A stretch of 64,000 nucleotides of DNA from Sphingomonadales bacterium (GTDB taxonomy: Bacteria > Pseudomonadota > Alphaproteobacteria > Sphingomonadales > Sphingomonadaceae). A model generated the notes under the pieces. That model was not told the DNA's origin. It saw nothing but the letters and a program-made list of their open reading frames with translations, and made no database searches. The stretch covers positions 19,621 through 83,620 of the forward strand of contig JANYGX010000001.1 of NCBI GenBank assembly GCA_025362295.1, written 5' to 3'. This document shows, in pieces, positions 1-9,351 of this stretch. A program made the position numbers and the translations under genes. How positions within the stretch are numbered: position 1 is the first letter of the stretch; the number at the start of each line of letters is the position of its first letter.

Positions 1-262
1 CAAGCAACCGTTTGCCGTCCGGCAGCATCCGCAAGCCAGACCAGCCGCCAAAGTTTTTGTGCTGAGATTTAAGCTCCAGCCCGCCACGATACACCAATGC
101 GCCAACTGTATTTCTGCGCGTATCGTCAGGATATAGCGAGATAGGCTTTGAAGCTATCACCAATGGCTCAATCGATTTTATGGCGACTTTAACCGTGCTT
201 TCTGCGCCCGCTGTGGCTGACGCAACGATAGCGGCAAACAGCAAAGCCATAGCCACGCGCAT
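1..262 (-). CDS. Secreted phytase-like esterase, N-terminal fragment (partial)
   Basis: The gene runs off the left edge; only about the first 87 residues are visible. The ATG overlaps the cobT stop as TGATG, so the two are probably translationally coupled. The protein opens with a Sec signal peptide ([20 protein letters not shown]). Near residue 70 it has FGGWSGLRMLPDGKRLL, which resembles the start of the 'esterase-like activity of phytase' beta-propeller family (typically FGGLSGL...PDG). The product would be an exported phosphoesterase-like or beta-propeller protein. The catalytic part lies outside the window, so the family call is an inference from one motif. Confidence 0.6.
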   Translation of the reverse strand, partial: MRVAMALLFAAIVASATAGAESTVKVAIKSIEPLVIASKPISLYPDDTRRNTVGALVYRGGLELKSQHKNFGGWSGLRMLPDGKRLL

Positions 263-2127
263 CAGGCGGCCCGCTTCTTTTGAGCGCGGTGCGGCAAGCG
301 TGCCGTGTCCTCAAACAATTTTGCCAGCTGCTCGGTCATCACGCCGCCCAGCTGTTCAGCATCCATAATGGTGACAGCGCGCTTGTAATATCGGGTAACG
401 TCATGGCCAATGCCAATGGCAATAAGTTCAACCGGTGAGCGGGTTTCAATCCAGCCGATCACCTGCCGCAAATGCCGCTCCAGATAAGTGCCGGAATTCA
501 CCGACAGTGTGCTGTCGTCCACAGGAGCGCCATCGGATATCACCATCAGAATACGACGATCTTCCGGCCGAGCCACCAGCCTGCTGTGTGCCCATAACAG
601 CGCTTCGCCGTCTATGTTTTCTTTGAGCAAACCCTCGCGCATCATCAGGCCAAGATTTTTGCGCGCCCGCCGCCACGGTGCGTCGGCTGTTTTATAGATG
701 ATGTGGCGAAGATCATTGAGACGGCCAGGCTTGGCTGGTCGACCACTGCCAAGCCATTTCTCTCGCGACTGGCCGCCTTTCCAGGCGCGCGTGGTAAAGC
801 CAAGAATTTCAACCTTCACATTGCAGCGCTCCAGCGTGCGCGCCAGAATGTCGCCGCAAATTGCAGCAATCGAAATGGGTCGGCCGCGCATGGAGCCTGA
901 ATTATCGATAAGCAGTGTGACGACTGTATCGCGAAACTCGGTTTCCTGTTCCATTTTGTAACTCAGCGCATGGGAGGGTTCGGTGATGATGCGCGACAGC
1001 CGTGCCGGATCAAGCACGCCTTCCTCCAGATCAAATTCCCAGGCCCGGTTCTGCTGGGCCATCAAGCGGCGTTGCAAGCGGTTGGCAAGTTTTGTAACAG
1101 CGCCTTGCAAGTGCAGAAGTTGCTGATCAAGATAGGCGCGCAGTCGTGTCAGCTCGTCATCATCACATAAATCAGCAGCACTCACCACTTCATCATGGTC
1201 CGTTGTGTAGGCGTTGTAATCAAAGCCGGGTGGCAAATCGCTTAATGGGCTGTTGGGCCTAAACGGTGTGCGGCCTTCAGTGCCATCTTCACCAAGCTCG
1301 GACTCCATAACCTCGTCGGATTCCATATCGGTGCTGGTTTCATCGGAAGTCTCACTCTCTTCCTGACGGGTATTCTGGTCCTGATCATCACTCGCCTCGT
1401 TGCCGCTGTCTTCATCGTCGCCCCCCTCATCCTTTGGGGTATCATCCTCGCGCTCTTCGTCAGTGTCATCCTTGCTGTCATCACTATCGTCCGCAGGTTC
1501 ATCAGCAAGCGCAAGGTCTGCCAGAATGTGCCGCGTCAACCTGGCGAACGCTGCCTGATCGTCAACAGCGCCTTTGAGCGCCTGCATATGCACGCCAGCG
1601 TCTGTTTCTATCCAGCGCCGCACCAGATCAACCGCTGCGGCTGCCACCTGCGGCGGTTTCTCGGCTGTGAGTTGCTCACGAACCAGGAGACCGATAGCTG
1701 TAGCCAGAGGCACCTCATCTTTGGCGCGGGCACGGGTTATCGGGTCAATCCGGCAACGTGCCTCGGTCATTGCGGCAAGGTTCGTCGCGACACCTGCCAT
1801 GCTGCGTGTGCCAATAGCCTCAATCCGCGCTTGTTCAACAGCATTGTAGACATCACGCGCAAGTCCTGAGGCTGGTTGTTGCAGCGTGTGCAGTGCCTCA
1901 TTGTGAAAGCGCTTGCGCAAAGCCAATGTGTCGCACCAGCCGCGCGCCTCCTGCACCTGAGCGTCTGGCAGAGTGCGTTGCGGTTGCAATACCCGGGCAT
2001 GGGTGCCAGTGGATGATGGCTTATCGGATGTGTAAGCCACATCGAACGCAGCGTCCTGACCTAGGGCACGCATTGTCGCTGTCAGCGCCAAACGGAAATC
2101 TTCAAGAGGGTTGCCAGAAGTGCTCAT
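262..2127 (-). CDS. cobT: Cobaltochelatase subunit CobT
   Basis: CobT is a subunit of the ATP-dependent CobNST chelatase that inserts cobalt into hydrogenobyrinic acid a,c-diamide in aerobic cobalamin synthesis. The protein has about 621 residues. It has a helical N-terminal CobT region (about 1-200), a strongly acidic Asp/Glu linker (about 215-290) and a C-terminal von Willebrand A domain with the MIDAS motif DNSGSM near residue 405 and a second metal-site segment VISDGAP. This is the usual CobT architecture. An upstream in-frame TTG at 2133 is possible, but the ATG at 2127 is preferred. The AAA+ partner cobS, often adjacent in alphaproteobacteria, is not next to it. The upstream neighbour is a CDP-alcohol phosphatidyltransferase gene and the downstream one an exported esterase. 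Confidence 0.93.
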   Translation of the reverse strand: MSTSGNPLEDFRLALTATMRALGQDAAFDVAYTSDKPSSTGTHARVLQPQRTLPDAQVQEARGWCDTLALRKRFHNEALHTLQQPASGLARDVYNAVEQARIEAIGTRSMAGVATNLAAMTEARCRIDPITRARAKDEVPLATAIGLLVREQLTAEKPPQVAAAAVDLVRRWIETDAGVHMQALKGAVDDQAAFARLTRHILADLALADEPADDSDDSKDDTDEEREDDTPKDEGGDDEDSGNEASDDQDQNTRQEESETSDETSTDMESDEVMESELGEDGTEGRTPFRPNSPLSDLPPGFDYNAYTTDHDEVVSAADLCDDDELTRLRAYLDQQLLHLQGAVTKLANRLQRRLMAQQNRAWEFDLEEGVLDPARLSRIITEPSHALSYKMEQETEFRDTVVTLLIDNSGSMRGRPISIAAICGDILARTLERCNVKVEILGFTTRAWKGGQSREKWLGSGRPAKPGRLNDLRHIIYKTADAPWRRARKNLGLMMREGLLKENIDGEALLWAHSRLVARPEDRRILMVISDGAPVDDSTLSVNSGTYLERHLRQVIGWIETRSPVELIAIGIGHDVTRYYKRAVTIMDAEQLGGVMTEQLAKLFEDTARLPHRAQKKRAA

Positions 2128-2159
2128 ACACAATCAAATGTTGCGTTGCAGCCGCCAAG

Positions 2160-2777
2160 TCAAATGTTAGTTTTTGGTTGGTGCATTTTTTCCGGTAGAC
2201 CTTTTTTCCACATGAGCACATACAGCCCGCCACTGGCTGCGGCTAGCGAAACCATCGTCACTTTCAGGGGCATGATCAGCGCGACGGCCCAATTATGTTC
2301 TCCAGCGGCCAGCAAAATTGCCAGCATCAAGGCCATTTGCGATACTGTCGAGGCTTTGCCCAGCAGCAGCGGCAAAAGCGCATGGCCAAGTCGAAACATC
2401 CAACTTGCCAGTGCCCCTGCCAGTATCATCAAGTCCCTCACCAGCACGACAAGGGCCAACCACCATGCCATTTGACCAACATTAGCAAGCGCGAGTGCAG
2501 TGGTTACCAATAATGCTTTATCAGCCAGTGGATCGAGTATTTCCCCCACTGTGCTCCGGGCGTTATAAAATCGCGCAATTGTTCCATCGGCCATGTCCGA
2601 AAGCGCTGCAATAACAAATATAAACGTTGCCAGCGGCCAATGCTCGCTCTCGATGGCATCCGCAATGGGTATAACCAGCAACAATCGAAGCACACTGAGC
2701 ACATTGGGGACATGCCTGATCCAGCCGACAGCAGCTGGTCGCACCCGATTTTCCATGGCAACCTCAGACATCATCAT
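2160..2777 (-). CDS. CDP-alcohol phosphatidyltransferase family protein (PgsA-like)
   Basis: An integral membrane enzyme of 205 residues that transfers a phosphatidyl group from a CDP-lipid to an alcohol. The CDP-OH signature is complete at about residues 60-85: D-x2-D-G-x2-A-R, then G-x3-D-x3-D (DMADGTIAR ... GEILDPLAD). Several hydrophobic helices follow. A GGAAGG ribosome site lies just upstream of the ATG at 2777. The size and N-terminal sequence fit PgsA-like phosphatidylglycerolphosphate synthases, but the acceptor alcohol cannot be read from the motif. It is 32 bp upstream of cobT on the same strand. A second CDP-OH enzyme (pssA) lies at the other end of the window. Confidence 0.85.
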   Translation of the reverse strand: MMMSEVAMENRVRPAAVGWIRHVPNVLSVLRLLLVIPIADAIESEHWPLATFIFVIAALSDMADGTIARFYNARSTVGEILDPLADKALLVTTALALANVGQMAWWLALVVLVRDLMILAGALASWMFRLGHALLPLLLGKASTVSQMALMLAILLAAGEHNWAVALIMPLKVTMVSLAAASGGLYVLMWKKGLPEKMHQPKTNI

Positions 2778-2853
2778 GGACCTTCCACATTTTTAAACGC
2801 TAGAAGTGGGGCTTCAAATTTGTTACGTCAAGCACCCAAGCGGAGAATAGTCT

Positions 2854-3306
2854 ATGTTTCATCAACTTAACTCACATTTTTCTGTCGCCGGGCAGCTATC
2901 AGTGGCGGATATGACGACTGTTGCAGCGGCTGGCTACAAAGTGGTTATCAACAACCGGCCAGACAATGAGGAGCCGGGCCAGCCCTCCCACGCTGATATG
3001 GCAGCGGCGGCTAGGGCGGCTGGGTTGCTGTACAGCCATATACCGGTCGGTCGTGCCGGGCTCGACGGCACTATGATTGCCACTATGGTCGCCGTGCTGG
3101 CTGCTGCAGATAAAGGTCCGGTACTTGCGTTTTGTCGTTCTGGTGCCCGTTCAACCATGCTCTGGTCAGTGGCAAGAGCGGCAACCGGGGCCGATGTGGA
3201 TGTGCTGATGGCTGAAGCCGCTCGTGCCGGACAGGACATCAGTGGGATGGCGGAGATGCTGCGCAGCATGAAGCACGATAGTCCAAATGCGATAAATCAC
3301 GGATAG
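2854..3306 (+). CDS. TIGR01244/DUF442 family rhodanese- or phosphatase-like protein
   Basis: A single-domain cytoplasmic protein of 150 residues. It opens with SVAGQLSVADM and has VVINNRPDNEEPGQ, typical of the DUF442 (beta-lactamase-hydrolase-like) fold. The active loop is FCRSGARS near residue 95. This C-x2-G-x-R loop is one residue shorter than the CX5R loop of tyrosine phosphatases and so matches rhodanese-type sulfurtransferases better. Members of this family are linked to sulfide or persulfide handling in some bacteria, but nothing nearby supports that here. It is divergent from the CDP-alcohol transferase gene, with 76 bp between the starts. Confidence 0.8.
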   Translation: MFHQLNSHFSVAGQLSVADMTTVAAAGYKVVINNRPDNEEPGQPSHADMAAAARAAGLLYSHIPVGRAGLDGTMIATMVAVLAAADKGPVLAFCRSGARSTMLWSVARAATGADVDVLMAEAARAGQDISGMAEMLRSMKHDSPNAINHG

Positions 3307-3361
3307 CGAGATACGTGCTTAACATTGCGAATAAATATTAACTGTATCTTACCCATTGATA

Positions 3362-3374
3362 TGTACGTCGTACA
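3362..3374. promoter_or_regulatory. 13-bp palindrome, possible operator
   Basis: TGTACGTCGTACA is a perfect odd palindrome around a central T in the AT-rich gap before the O-antigen-ligase-like gene. It sits just upstream of the probable promoter, where a regulator could bind. No regulator gene is nearby; the operator role is an inference from symmetry and position only. Confidence 0.3.
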
Positions 3375-3403
3375 AAGACAATAAGATGATCAAAGTATAT
3401 AAT
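3375..3403 (+). promoter_or_regulatory. Probable promoter of the glycan locus
   Basis: A consensus -10 hexamer TATAAT lies at 3398-3403, 17 bp after a weak -35 (AAGACA, 3375-3380). This is 25 bp before the ATG of the ligase-like gene at 3429. The -10 is convincing; the -35 is poor, so an activator or an extended context may be involved. Confidence 0.4.
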
Positions 3404-3428
3404 AAATAAACGGATGTCCGGATAACAT

Positions 3429-4697
3429 ATGCGTGATCTTTTTCTGTCTGCACTGTTGCTTTTCAGCATTCCGATCATACTCCTTTATCCTCACATTGGT
3501 ATTCTTGTGTGGTCTTGGGTATCGTATTTTAACCCGCACCGCCTGTCCTTTGGTTTTATGACCGATATGCCACTCTTGGTGGTTATTGGCGGCTTCACAA
3601 TATTTTCCTGGATTATTTCAAGCGAACCCAAATTGCCGCCTAATCATCCGATTTTATGGTCTATATTGCTGTTTTTGACATGGACTCTGGTGACCACGGC
3701 ATTTTCGCAAAACCTGAACCTGTCACTGGATAAGCTGAATACTTTTTATAAAATAATATTGTTCACGGTTCTGACAATTGTGATGATCAACAAGCGATAC
3801 CGTGTCGAACATCTTATGCTCATTATTTGCGTATCTCTTGGCTTTTTTGCCCTCAAAGGGGCTTTTGGCACCATAGTGTCAGCTGGTAAATATTCATTTG
3901 AAGGTCCGCCGGCAACATTTTTGCAGGACCGCAACGATTTGGCCCTGGCGTTTGTCATGATGTTGCCAATGCTGCGTTATTTTCAGATCCATTCCAAGGT
4001 GGTGTTGATAAAACTTGCAGCAATTGCAGCGTTTCCGGTTACAATCATTGCCATTCTCGGGACTCAATCAAGGGGAGGGGTGCTGGCATTGGCAGCGACC
4101 GGGCTCTGGCTCATCTGGAAATCAAGACGACGCGCTGTAACCCTGCTAACTGTTGCAGCCATTTCGTTGATGGCCGTTAGCTTTGTGCCAGCGAACTGGA
4201 CAGAACGCATAAAAGGCATACAATCTGCAGCCGACAAAGACACATCAGCTGAAGGGCGATTGCAGATGTGGCGATTTGCCCTCGATCTGACTGCCGATCA
4301 TCCGATAGTGGGCGGCGGATTCAAGACTTTTGGCAATCGCAGTTTTTCGAGCACTTACCTGCCGCAAGGCATCCCGCTGCGGGCATCCCACTCGATGTAT
4401 TTCGAAGCTCTGGGGGAACACGGTTATGTCGGGCTATTTTTATTGCTGATGGTGTTCAGCACCTCGTTCTTAACGTCCAGTCAAACCGCCCGATTGTGTA
4501 AAAATCAGCCTGATCTCAAATGGGCGGCTGACATGAATACGGCCTTTCAAGCTGGAATACTGGGTTTTATTGTCGGCGGTGCCTTTCTTGAATTGATCGT
4601 GTTTGATCTCAGTTACCATATCTGCGCGTTAATCCTGATTCTCAATATACTGGTCAAATCAAGCCTTAAAGGGGATAAGCAGGGGGTAGCGGCCTAA
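3429..4697 (+). CDS. O-antigen ligase-like membrane protein (exosortase-A-associated O-glycosylation ligase type)
   Basis: A polytopic membrane protein of 422 residues. The N-terminus (HIGILVWSWVSYFNPHRLSF) strongly resembles TIGR03097, the putative O-glycosylation ligase often found with exosortase A systems. The Wzy/WaaL-type region follows, with EGRLQMWRFALDL, HPIVGGGF and a periplasmic loop RASHSMYFEALGEHG that contains the conserved His expected in ligases. It probably joins a lipid-linked glycan to an acceptor on the periplasmic face. Two glycosyltransferase genes follow on the same strand, consistent with a glycan locus. No exosortase or PEP-CTERM protein is visible in the window, so the exosortase link is by family resemblance only. 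Confidence 0.82.
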   Translation: MRDLFLSALLLFSIPIILLYPHIGILVWSWVSYFNPHRLSFGFMTDMPLLVVIGGFTIFSWIISSEPKLPPNHPILWSILLFLTWTLVTTAFSQNLNLSLDKLNTFYKIILFTVLTIVMINKRYRVEHLMLIICVSLGFFALKGAFGTIVSAGKYSFEGPPATFLQDRNDLALAFVMMLPMLRYFQIHSKVVLIKLAAIAAFPVTIIAILGTQSRGGVLALAATGLWLIWKSRRRAVTLLTVAAISLMAVSFVPANWTERIKGIQSAADKDTSAEGRLQMWRFALDLTADHPIVGGGFKTFGNRSFSSTYLPQGIPLRASHSMYFEALGEHGYVGLFLLLMVFSTSFLTSSQTARLCKNQPDLKWAADMNTAFQAGILGFIVGGAFLELIVFDLSYHICALILILNILVKSSLKGDKQGVAA

Positions 4698-4750
4698 AAT
4701 CGCCATGATTGCACCGTTAAAAGCAATCAATGAATTGGCGAGGTCGCACT

Positions 4751-6019
4751 ATGGCAGCATCACATTTTTTACCAGCGCAGCGCAATGAACCATTGTCACC
4801 GTTGAGGCTGGCTTTGTTTTCGGGTAATTATAACTACGTTACAGACGGTGCCAACCGGGCGCTTAACCGGCTTGTTGCCTATCTGGAACGGCAAGGTGTG
4901 GCTGTCAGGGTGTATTCACCAACCACGGCAACGCCGGCCTTCAAACCGCAGGGCACACTGGTATCTGTACCTTCTATCGGCATTCCGACACGGCCTGATT
5001 ACCGCCTAGCAACCGGTCTGCCCAAAGCTATTGTTGCGGATATCGAGGCTTTCAAGCCCAACCTGTTTCATCTCTCTGCGCCGGACATGCTTGGTCACGC
5101 TGCCCTCAAACTGGCAGAAAAGTCGCACATACCTGCCGTCGCCTCTGTGCACACGCGTTTCGATACCTACATGCAATACTATAACCTAAAGTGGGTTGAT
5201 GCCATTTTCAGCGGCATTCTCAAACGGTTTTACAAGCGGTGTGCACATGTCTACGCACCGTCCCGATGCATGGCCGACTTACTGGAGGCGGACGGTCTGG
5301 CGAAGGATGTGCATTTGTGGACACGCGGTGTTGATTGCCAGCGTTTCAACCCGCAGCATCGCAACCAAGCGTGGCGGCAATCCCACGGCGTTTCAGGCCA
5401 TGATGTGGTGATAGCGTTTGCCGGTCGTCTGGTGCGCGAAAAAGGCCTGGATACATTTGTCAGTATCATCAGAGTCCTTAAGCAACGGGGTCTGCATCAT
5501 AAAGTTGTGGTGATGGGTGACGGGCCTGAACGGGCATGGTTTGGCGATCGTTTACCAGAAGCCATATTTTTGGGTCACTTGAACGATGCCGAGCTGGCAA
5601 CGGCCTATGCCAGCAGCGATATATTTCTAAATCCAAGTATGACGGAATCGTTTGGCAATGTGACACTGGAGGCGATGGCATCAGGCCTGCCCGCCGTGTG
5701 TGCCAACGCAACCGGCAGCAACTCACTGGTGATGCATGGCCAGACTGGTTATCTTGCTGATGCGCTCGATCCCGATAGCTATGCCGATTGTCTGGCACCA
5801 CTCATCACCAGCACCGTTTTGCGACAGCAGATTGGTCAGGCCGGACGCAAACGCAGCCTCGGGTTTGAATGGGACGCTGTGATGGCTGATCTCTATACCC
5901 GTTATCTTGAGGTTCTGGAGCAACAAAGCAGCCCGGTTCGTCAATCATCATCTGTGATACACAGTGTTCCCAGACCGCGATTGCGGGCAATATCCGAGGC
6001 GCCCATTGAAGCTGGTTGA
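4751..6019 (+). CDS. GT-B glycosyltransferase (GT4 family, mannosyltransferase-like)
   Basis: A cytoplasmic or membrane-associated retaining glycosyltransferase of about 422 residues. The N-terminal acceptor domain starts LRLALFSGNYNYVTDGANRA, with SVHTRFDTY near residue 135. The donor domain has FAGRLVREKGLD near 225, VVMGDGPE near 260 and the E-x7-E region FLNPSMTESFGNVTLEAMASG near 300, as in GT4 enzymes of the PimB/MgtA type. The ATG at 4751 is chosen over that at 4730 because GAGGT lies 6 bp before it. It is the second gene after the ligase-like gene and overlaps the next glycosyltransferase. The sugar and acceptor cannot be read from sequence. Confidence 0.88.
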   Translation: MAASHFLPAQRNEPLSPLRLALFSGNYNYVTDGANRALNRLVAYLERQGVAVRVYSPTTATPAFKPQGTLVSVPSIGIPTRPDYRLATGLPKAIVADIEAFKPNLFHLSAPDMLGHAALKLAEKSHIPAVASVHTRFDTYMQYYNLKWVDAIFSGILKRFYKRCAHVYAPSRCMADLLEADGLAKDVHLWTRGVDCQRFNPQHRNQAWRQSHGVSGHDVVIAFAGRLVREKGLDTFVSIIRVLKQRGLHHKVVVMGDGPERAWFGDRLPEAIFLGHLNDAELATAYASSDIFLNPSMTESFGNVTLEAMASGLPAVCANATGSNSLVMHGQTGYLADALDPDSYADCLAPLITSTVLRQQIGQAGRKRSLGFEWDAVMADLYTRYLEVLEQQSSPVRQSSSVIHSVPRPRLRAISEAPIEAG

Positions 6020-7205
6020 TGTCGCCGAGTTTTACAGCGAGCAAGGTGGCGGTGTACGCACCTATATTCATCAGAAACTAAAAGCCGCCAATGCCACGGG
6101 TCATGATCTGGTGATTATAGCCCCTGGCCCAGACGACCGGCACGAGGTGCGCGACGGTGGCAAAATAATCTGGATAAAATCCCCTTACGAGCGATTTGAC
6201 AAACGGTATCACCGGTTCAGTGACGCCGCTGCAATTCACCAACACCTCAATAGCGAACAACCAGATGTGGTGGAGGCCTCCTCACCCTGGATGGGAGCAA
6301 GAGCGGTTGCTAGCTGGCCGACGCAAGTCAGTCACCGCAGAGTTCTTAAATCATTTATTTTTCATCAGGATCCTGTGGCGGTATACCCGCAAACCCTGCT
6401 GGGCGGCATATTGGGTGAAAAAGCCGTGGATACATTGTTCGGCTGGTTCTGGACGTATCTGCGAACGCTGGCAGCGCAGTTTGATACAACCATTGTGGCC
6501 AGCCACTGGCTTGAAAAACGCTTGCAAAGTTTTGGTGTCGGCAAGCCGCATGCTGTCCCTTTTGGTATCGAGAAGTTGCTTTTCTCGCCTGCTTTGCAAA
6601 GTGACACCAAACGTCAGGCCATGCTGAAAATGTGTGGCATAGCCGATGTCAGTGCCAGGCTTCTGATCTCGGTGAGCCGCCATCACCCGGAAAAGCGCCT
6701 TGGCACGGTGCTTGGTGCGTTTGCCGAGGCTGCCAAGGCCACCCCGATGGGATTGGTTGTCGTTGGTGACGGGCCGACCCGACGGTTTGTGCGTCGGCAT
6801 GCAGCGCGTATTCCTGGTGTTTGTATAGCCGGCCGAATCAACGATCAGGCAGAAGTGGCCACGATGCTGGCGAGCTGTGATGCTCTGGTGCACGGGGGTG
6901 CGGCTGAAACCTATGGTTTGGTGATTGCGGAAGCGTTATGTTCTGGCTTGCCTGTGGTGGTGCCGGACCGGGGCGGGGCGGCTGATTTTGCGGATCCGCA
7001 CTATAGCGAAATCTATAAAACCGGCGACAAGCATGCCTGTGCTAGGGCCATACAGCGGTTGCTGGCGAGACCCGCTGAGGCTTTGCACCATGCTGCAAGA
7101 TCAGCCGGGATTGCCCGCGTCTGGACACCATCTGACCATTTTAATGCTCTATTTAATCATTATGACACAAGATTGCGCGAAAACGTCCGCAATGTGAACA
7201 GGTGA
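6006..7205 (+). CDS. GT-B glycosyltransferase (GT4 family)
   Basis: A second glycosyltransferase, about 399 residues. The protein begins KLVDVAEFYSEQGGGVRTYI, the usual glycine-rich first loop of the GT-B fold. The donor domain has LISVSRHHPEKRL near 215, VVGDGPTRR near 250 and HGGAAETYGLVIAEALCSG near 290 (E-x7-E). An in-frame GTG lies at 5964, but the TTG at 6006 is better placed: GAGG lies 6 bp before it and it leaves a normal N-terminus. With this start it overlaps the upstream gene by 14 bp, which suggests coupled translation. It probably acts with its neighbour in building one glycan. Confidence 0.85.
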   Translation: MKLVDVAEFYSEQGGGVRTYIHQKLKAANATGHDLVIIAPGPDDRHEVRDGGKIIWIKSPYERFDKRYHRFSDAAAIHQHLNSEQPDVVEASSPWMGARAVASWPTQVSHRRVLKSFIFHQDPVAVYPQTLLGGILGEKAVDTLFGWFWTYLRTLAAQFDTTIVASHWLEKRLQSFGVGKPHAVPFGIEKLLFSPALQSDTKRQAMLKMCGIADVSARLLISVSRHHPEKRLGTVLGAFAEAAKATPMGLVVVGDGPTRRFVRRHAARIPGVCIAGRINDQAEVATMLASCDALVHGGAAETYGLVIAEALCSGLPVVVPDRGGAADFADPHYSEIYKTGDKHACARAIQRLLARPAEALHHAARSAGIARVWTPSDHFNALFNHYDTRLRENVRNVNR

Positions 7206-7210
7206 ATGCC

Positions 7211-7801
7211 ATGAGAGTATTATTTTTATCGAGCCTTGTGTGTCTTGCATGTGTTGTGCCGCTGACCGGCGCTGTTGCAAAACCCTCAGCTGTGGCGAAG
7301 CCCGCAACGCCTACTGAACAAAAAATGGCCGCTATACTGGGACCAGACGCAGCAACCTGCGCGCCTGATTCCATGTCCGTCGCCGTGCTGGTGCACGTGC
7401 GGGGCCTGAAAGACACGCGTGGCCGCGTGCGACTGGAACTCTATTCTGACCACGCTGAAGATTTTCTGAAATCCGGTGCAGCGCTGGAAGCCCAGCACCG
7501 GGTGTTCCGGCGGATTGATGTCCCAACGCCGGCTGGCGGGCAAGCTTACATCTGCATGGCACTGCCAGAGCCCGGACGCTATTCCATGGCGGTGCTGCAT
7601 GACCGCAATAACAATGGCAAACTTGACATCATGAATGATGGTTTTGGTTTTCCTGGAAATCCCAAACTGAGTTGGGCAAAGCCAAAAGTACAACAGGCCA
7701 TGTTTGCTGTTGACAGTGGCGTTGGCCATCTGGACGTACTATTGAATTACGTCGCCGGCCTGTCTGTCAAACCGATTGGCGGCCGCCACACCAAAGAGTA
7801 A
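7211..7801 (+). CDS. Exported DUF2141 protein
   Basis: A secreted protein of about 196 residues. A signal peptide (MRVLFLSSLVCLACVVPLTG) is followed by a DUF2141 domain: GRVRLELYSDHAEDF, ALPEPGRYSMAVLHDRN and the acidic loop NNGKLDIMNDGFGFPGNP, which resembles a calcium-binding loop typical of the family. Function is unknown for this family. The ATG at 7211 has AGGTG just upstream; that site overlaps the end of the glycosyltransferase gene, so the protein is probably co-expressed with the glycan genes. A GTG at 7202 is an alternative start. Confidence 0.8.
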   Translation: MRVLFLSSLVCLACVVPLTGAVAKPSAVAKPATPTEQKMAAILGPDAATCAPDSMSVAVLVHVRGLKDTRGRVRLELYSDHAEDFLKSGAALEAQHRVFRRIDVPTPAGGQAYICMALPEPGRYSMAVLHDRNNNGKLDIMNDGFGFPGNPKLSWAKPKVQQAMFAVDSGVGHLDVLLNYVAGLSVKPIGGRHTKE

Positions 7802-7815
7802 AAGGAATATCCACA

Positions 7816-9348
7816 ATGCATGATGCTCAGCATGATTTTGAGGCACATTGGCAGGCCGCGAGCCTGGTACCGCTGAAAGAGCATTTCAACCATGATACAG
7901 CGCGCGCTGCAAAACTCTCTCACAGTGTCGGCTCCATCCGTTTTGACTTCTCAAAAACCCACTTGACAGACGCCGTGATTGCCGCCGGAAGCCGCTGGGC
8001 AAAAGAACTTGATGTTTCCAAAGATATTGCAGCGCTTTTTAATGGTGCCATTGTTAATGCCTCAGAGACACTGCCTGCGCTGCACCCGGCTATGCGCAGC
8101 AGGCATCAACTGCCAGAGCAAGATGGTCGCGGCCTGCCACTGGCAGCAGCGCTAATGGACATGGATGCCAAACTTCAGGCTTTTGTTGCGCGAATCCTCA
8201 GCGCAGATCATTTTGATGCCATTCTCCATATCGGTATTGGTGGGTCGATTCTTGGGCCACAGCTGGTGACGGATGCGCTGCGGGCCCAAAATGTTGGCAA
8301 GCTCACGTTGCGCTATCTGGGCAGCATCGACCCGAGTGCGTTCGATCATGCGATTGTCGGGCTTGACCCGGCGACAACGCTGGTGATTGTTACATCGAAA
8401 AGTTGGACAACACTGGAAACGCAAATCAATGCCAGCCGCGCCAAAGCCTGGCTTGAGGCGGCGGGCGCAAAAGACATTGCAAACCACCTTGTGGCGGTGA
8501 CCTGCAAACCTGACGCGGCGGCCAAACAAGGGATTGCCGCAGAGAATATCCTGCCCATCCCTGATGCACTCGGGGGTCGGTTTTCCACCTGGTCCGCGGT
8601 TGGTCTGCCGATCCCGCTAACTTGTGGTTGGAACAGCTTTGCAGCGCTCCGTGCTGGTGCTGCCACGATGGATCAGCATTTTCGCAATACCCCGTTTGAT
8701 AAAAATGTTGTCTGGCTGGCGGCACTCGCTGGTTATGGATATGCGGAACTCAGCAATGTGCGCACACGCAGTGTGTTTGCCTACGATCACCGGTTGCAAT
8801 ATCTGCCAAGTTATCTTCAGCAGGTGGAGCTGGAGAGCAACGGCAAAAGTGTGACACGTGGCGGCCAGAAAGCAAAAACGAAAACGGCCCCGATTGTCTG
8901 GGGTGGGCTTGGCACGGACAGCCAGCACAGCGTGTTTCAATTGCTGCACCAAGGCACGGAATGGTCGCCGATTGATTTTATCGCCTGCTTGGACCGCACG
9001 ACGACGGACGAAGGCGCTCGTGTGCTGGTAGGCAACGCCATTGCCCAGGCAGCCGCGTTGATGACAGGCACAGAAGGCACGTATGAAAGCGAGGGGGCTG
9101 CCCACTATCCTGGCAACCGGCCGTCCATCTTCATGATGCTTGATGCGCTCACACCCGAAGCCTTGGGTGCACTCATGGCTTTTTATGAACACCGGACCTA
9201 TGCACAAAGCCTGCTCTGGGACATCAACGCCTTTGACCAGCCTGGCGTTGAGTTTGGCAAAATCATGGCACGGGATTTGTTGGCCGGGGGTGATGAAAAA
9301 AATGTTGATGGTTCAACGAAAGATCTACTGGCGCGACTTAGGGGATGA
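7816..9348 (+). CDS. pgi: Glucose-6-phosphate isomerase
   Basis: Interconverts glucose 6-phosphate and fructose 6-phosphate in the cytoplasm. At 510 residues the length is slightly short of the E. coli enzyme but normal for the family. Visible motifs are the SIS-type phosphate loops IGIGGSILGP near residue 140 and TSKSWTTLET near 195, GGRFSTWSAVGLP near 255, the catalytic-Glu motif VELESNGK near 337 and WGGLGTDSQHSVFQLLHQGT near 362. AAAGGA lies upstream of the ATG. It starts 14 bp after the DUF2141 gene and ends 3 bp from the end of nadE on the other strand. Confidence 0.96.
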   Translation: MHDAQHDFEAHWQAASLVPLKEHFNHDTARAAKLSHSVGSIRFDFSKTHLTDAVIAAGSRWAKELDVSKDIAALFNGAIVNASETLPALHPAMRSRHQLPEQDGRGLPLAAALMDMDAKLQAFVARILSADHFDAILHIGIGGSILGPQLVTDALRAQNVGKLTLRYLGSIDPSAFDHAIVGLDPATTLVIVTSKSWTTLETQINASRAKAWLEAAGAKDIANHLVAVTCKPDAAAKQGIAAENILPIPDALGGRFSTWSAVGLPIPLTCGWNSFAALRAGAATMDQHFRNTPFDKNVVWLAALAGYGYAELSNVRTRSVFAYDHRLQYLPSYLQQVELESNGKSVTRGGQKAKTKTAPIVWGGLGTDSQHSVFQLLHQGTEWSPIDFIACLDRTTTDEGARVLVGNAIAQAAALMTGTEGTYESEGAAHYPGNRPSIFMMLDALTPEALGALMAFYEHRTYAQSLLWDINAFDQPGVEFGKIMARDLLAGGDEKNVDGSTKDLLARLRG

Positions 9349-9351
9349 GCG

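Noticed and set aside
1242..1514. Met/Arg-rich frame inside cobT on the same strand
   Set aside because: It reads the acidic-linker codons of cobT in another frame; the composition is an artefact.
8617..9207. 196-codon frame antisense to pgi
   Set aside because: pgi motifs run through the whole region; antisense frames of this length are common in GC-richer DNA.
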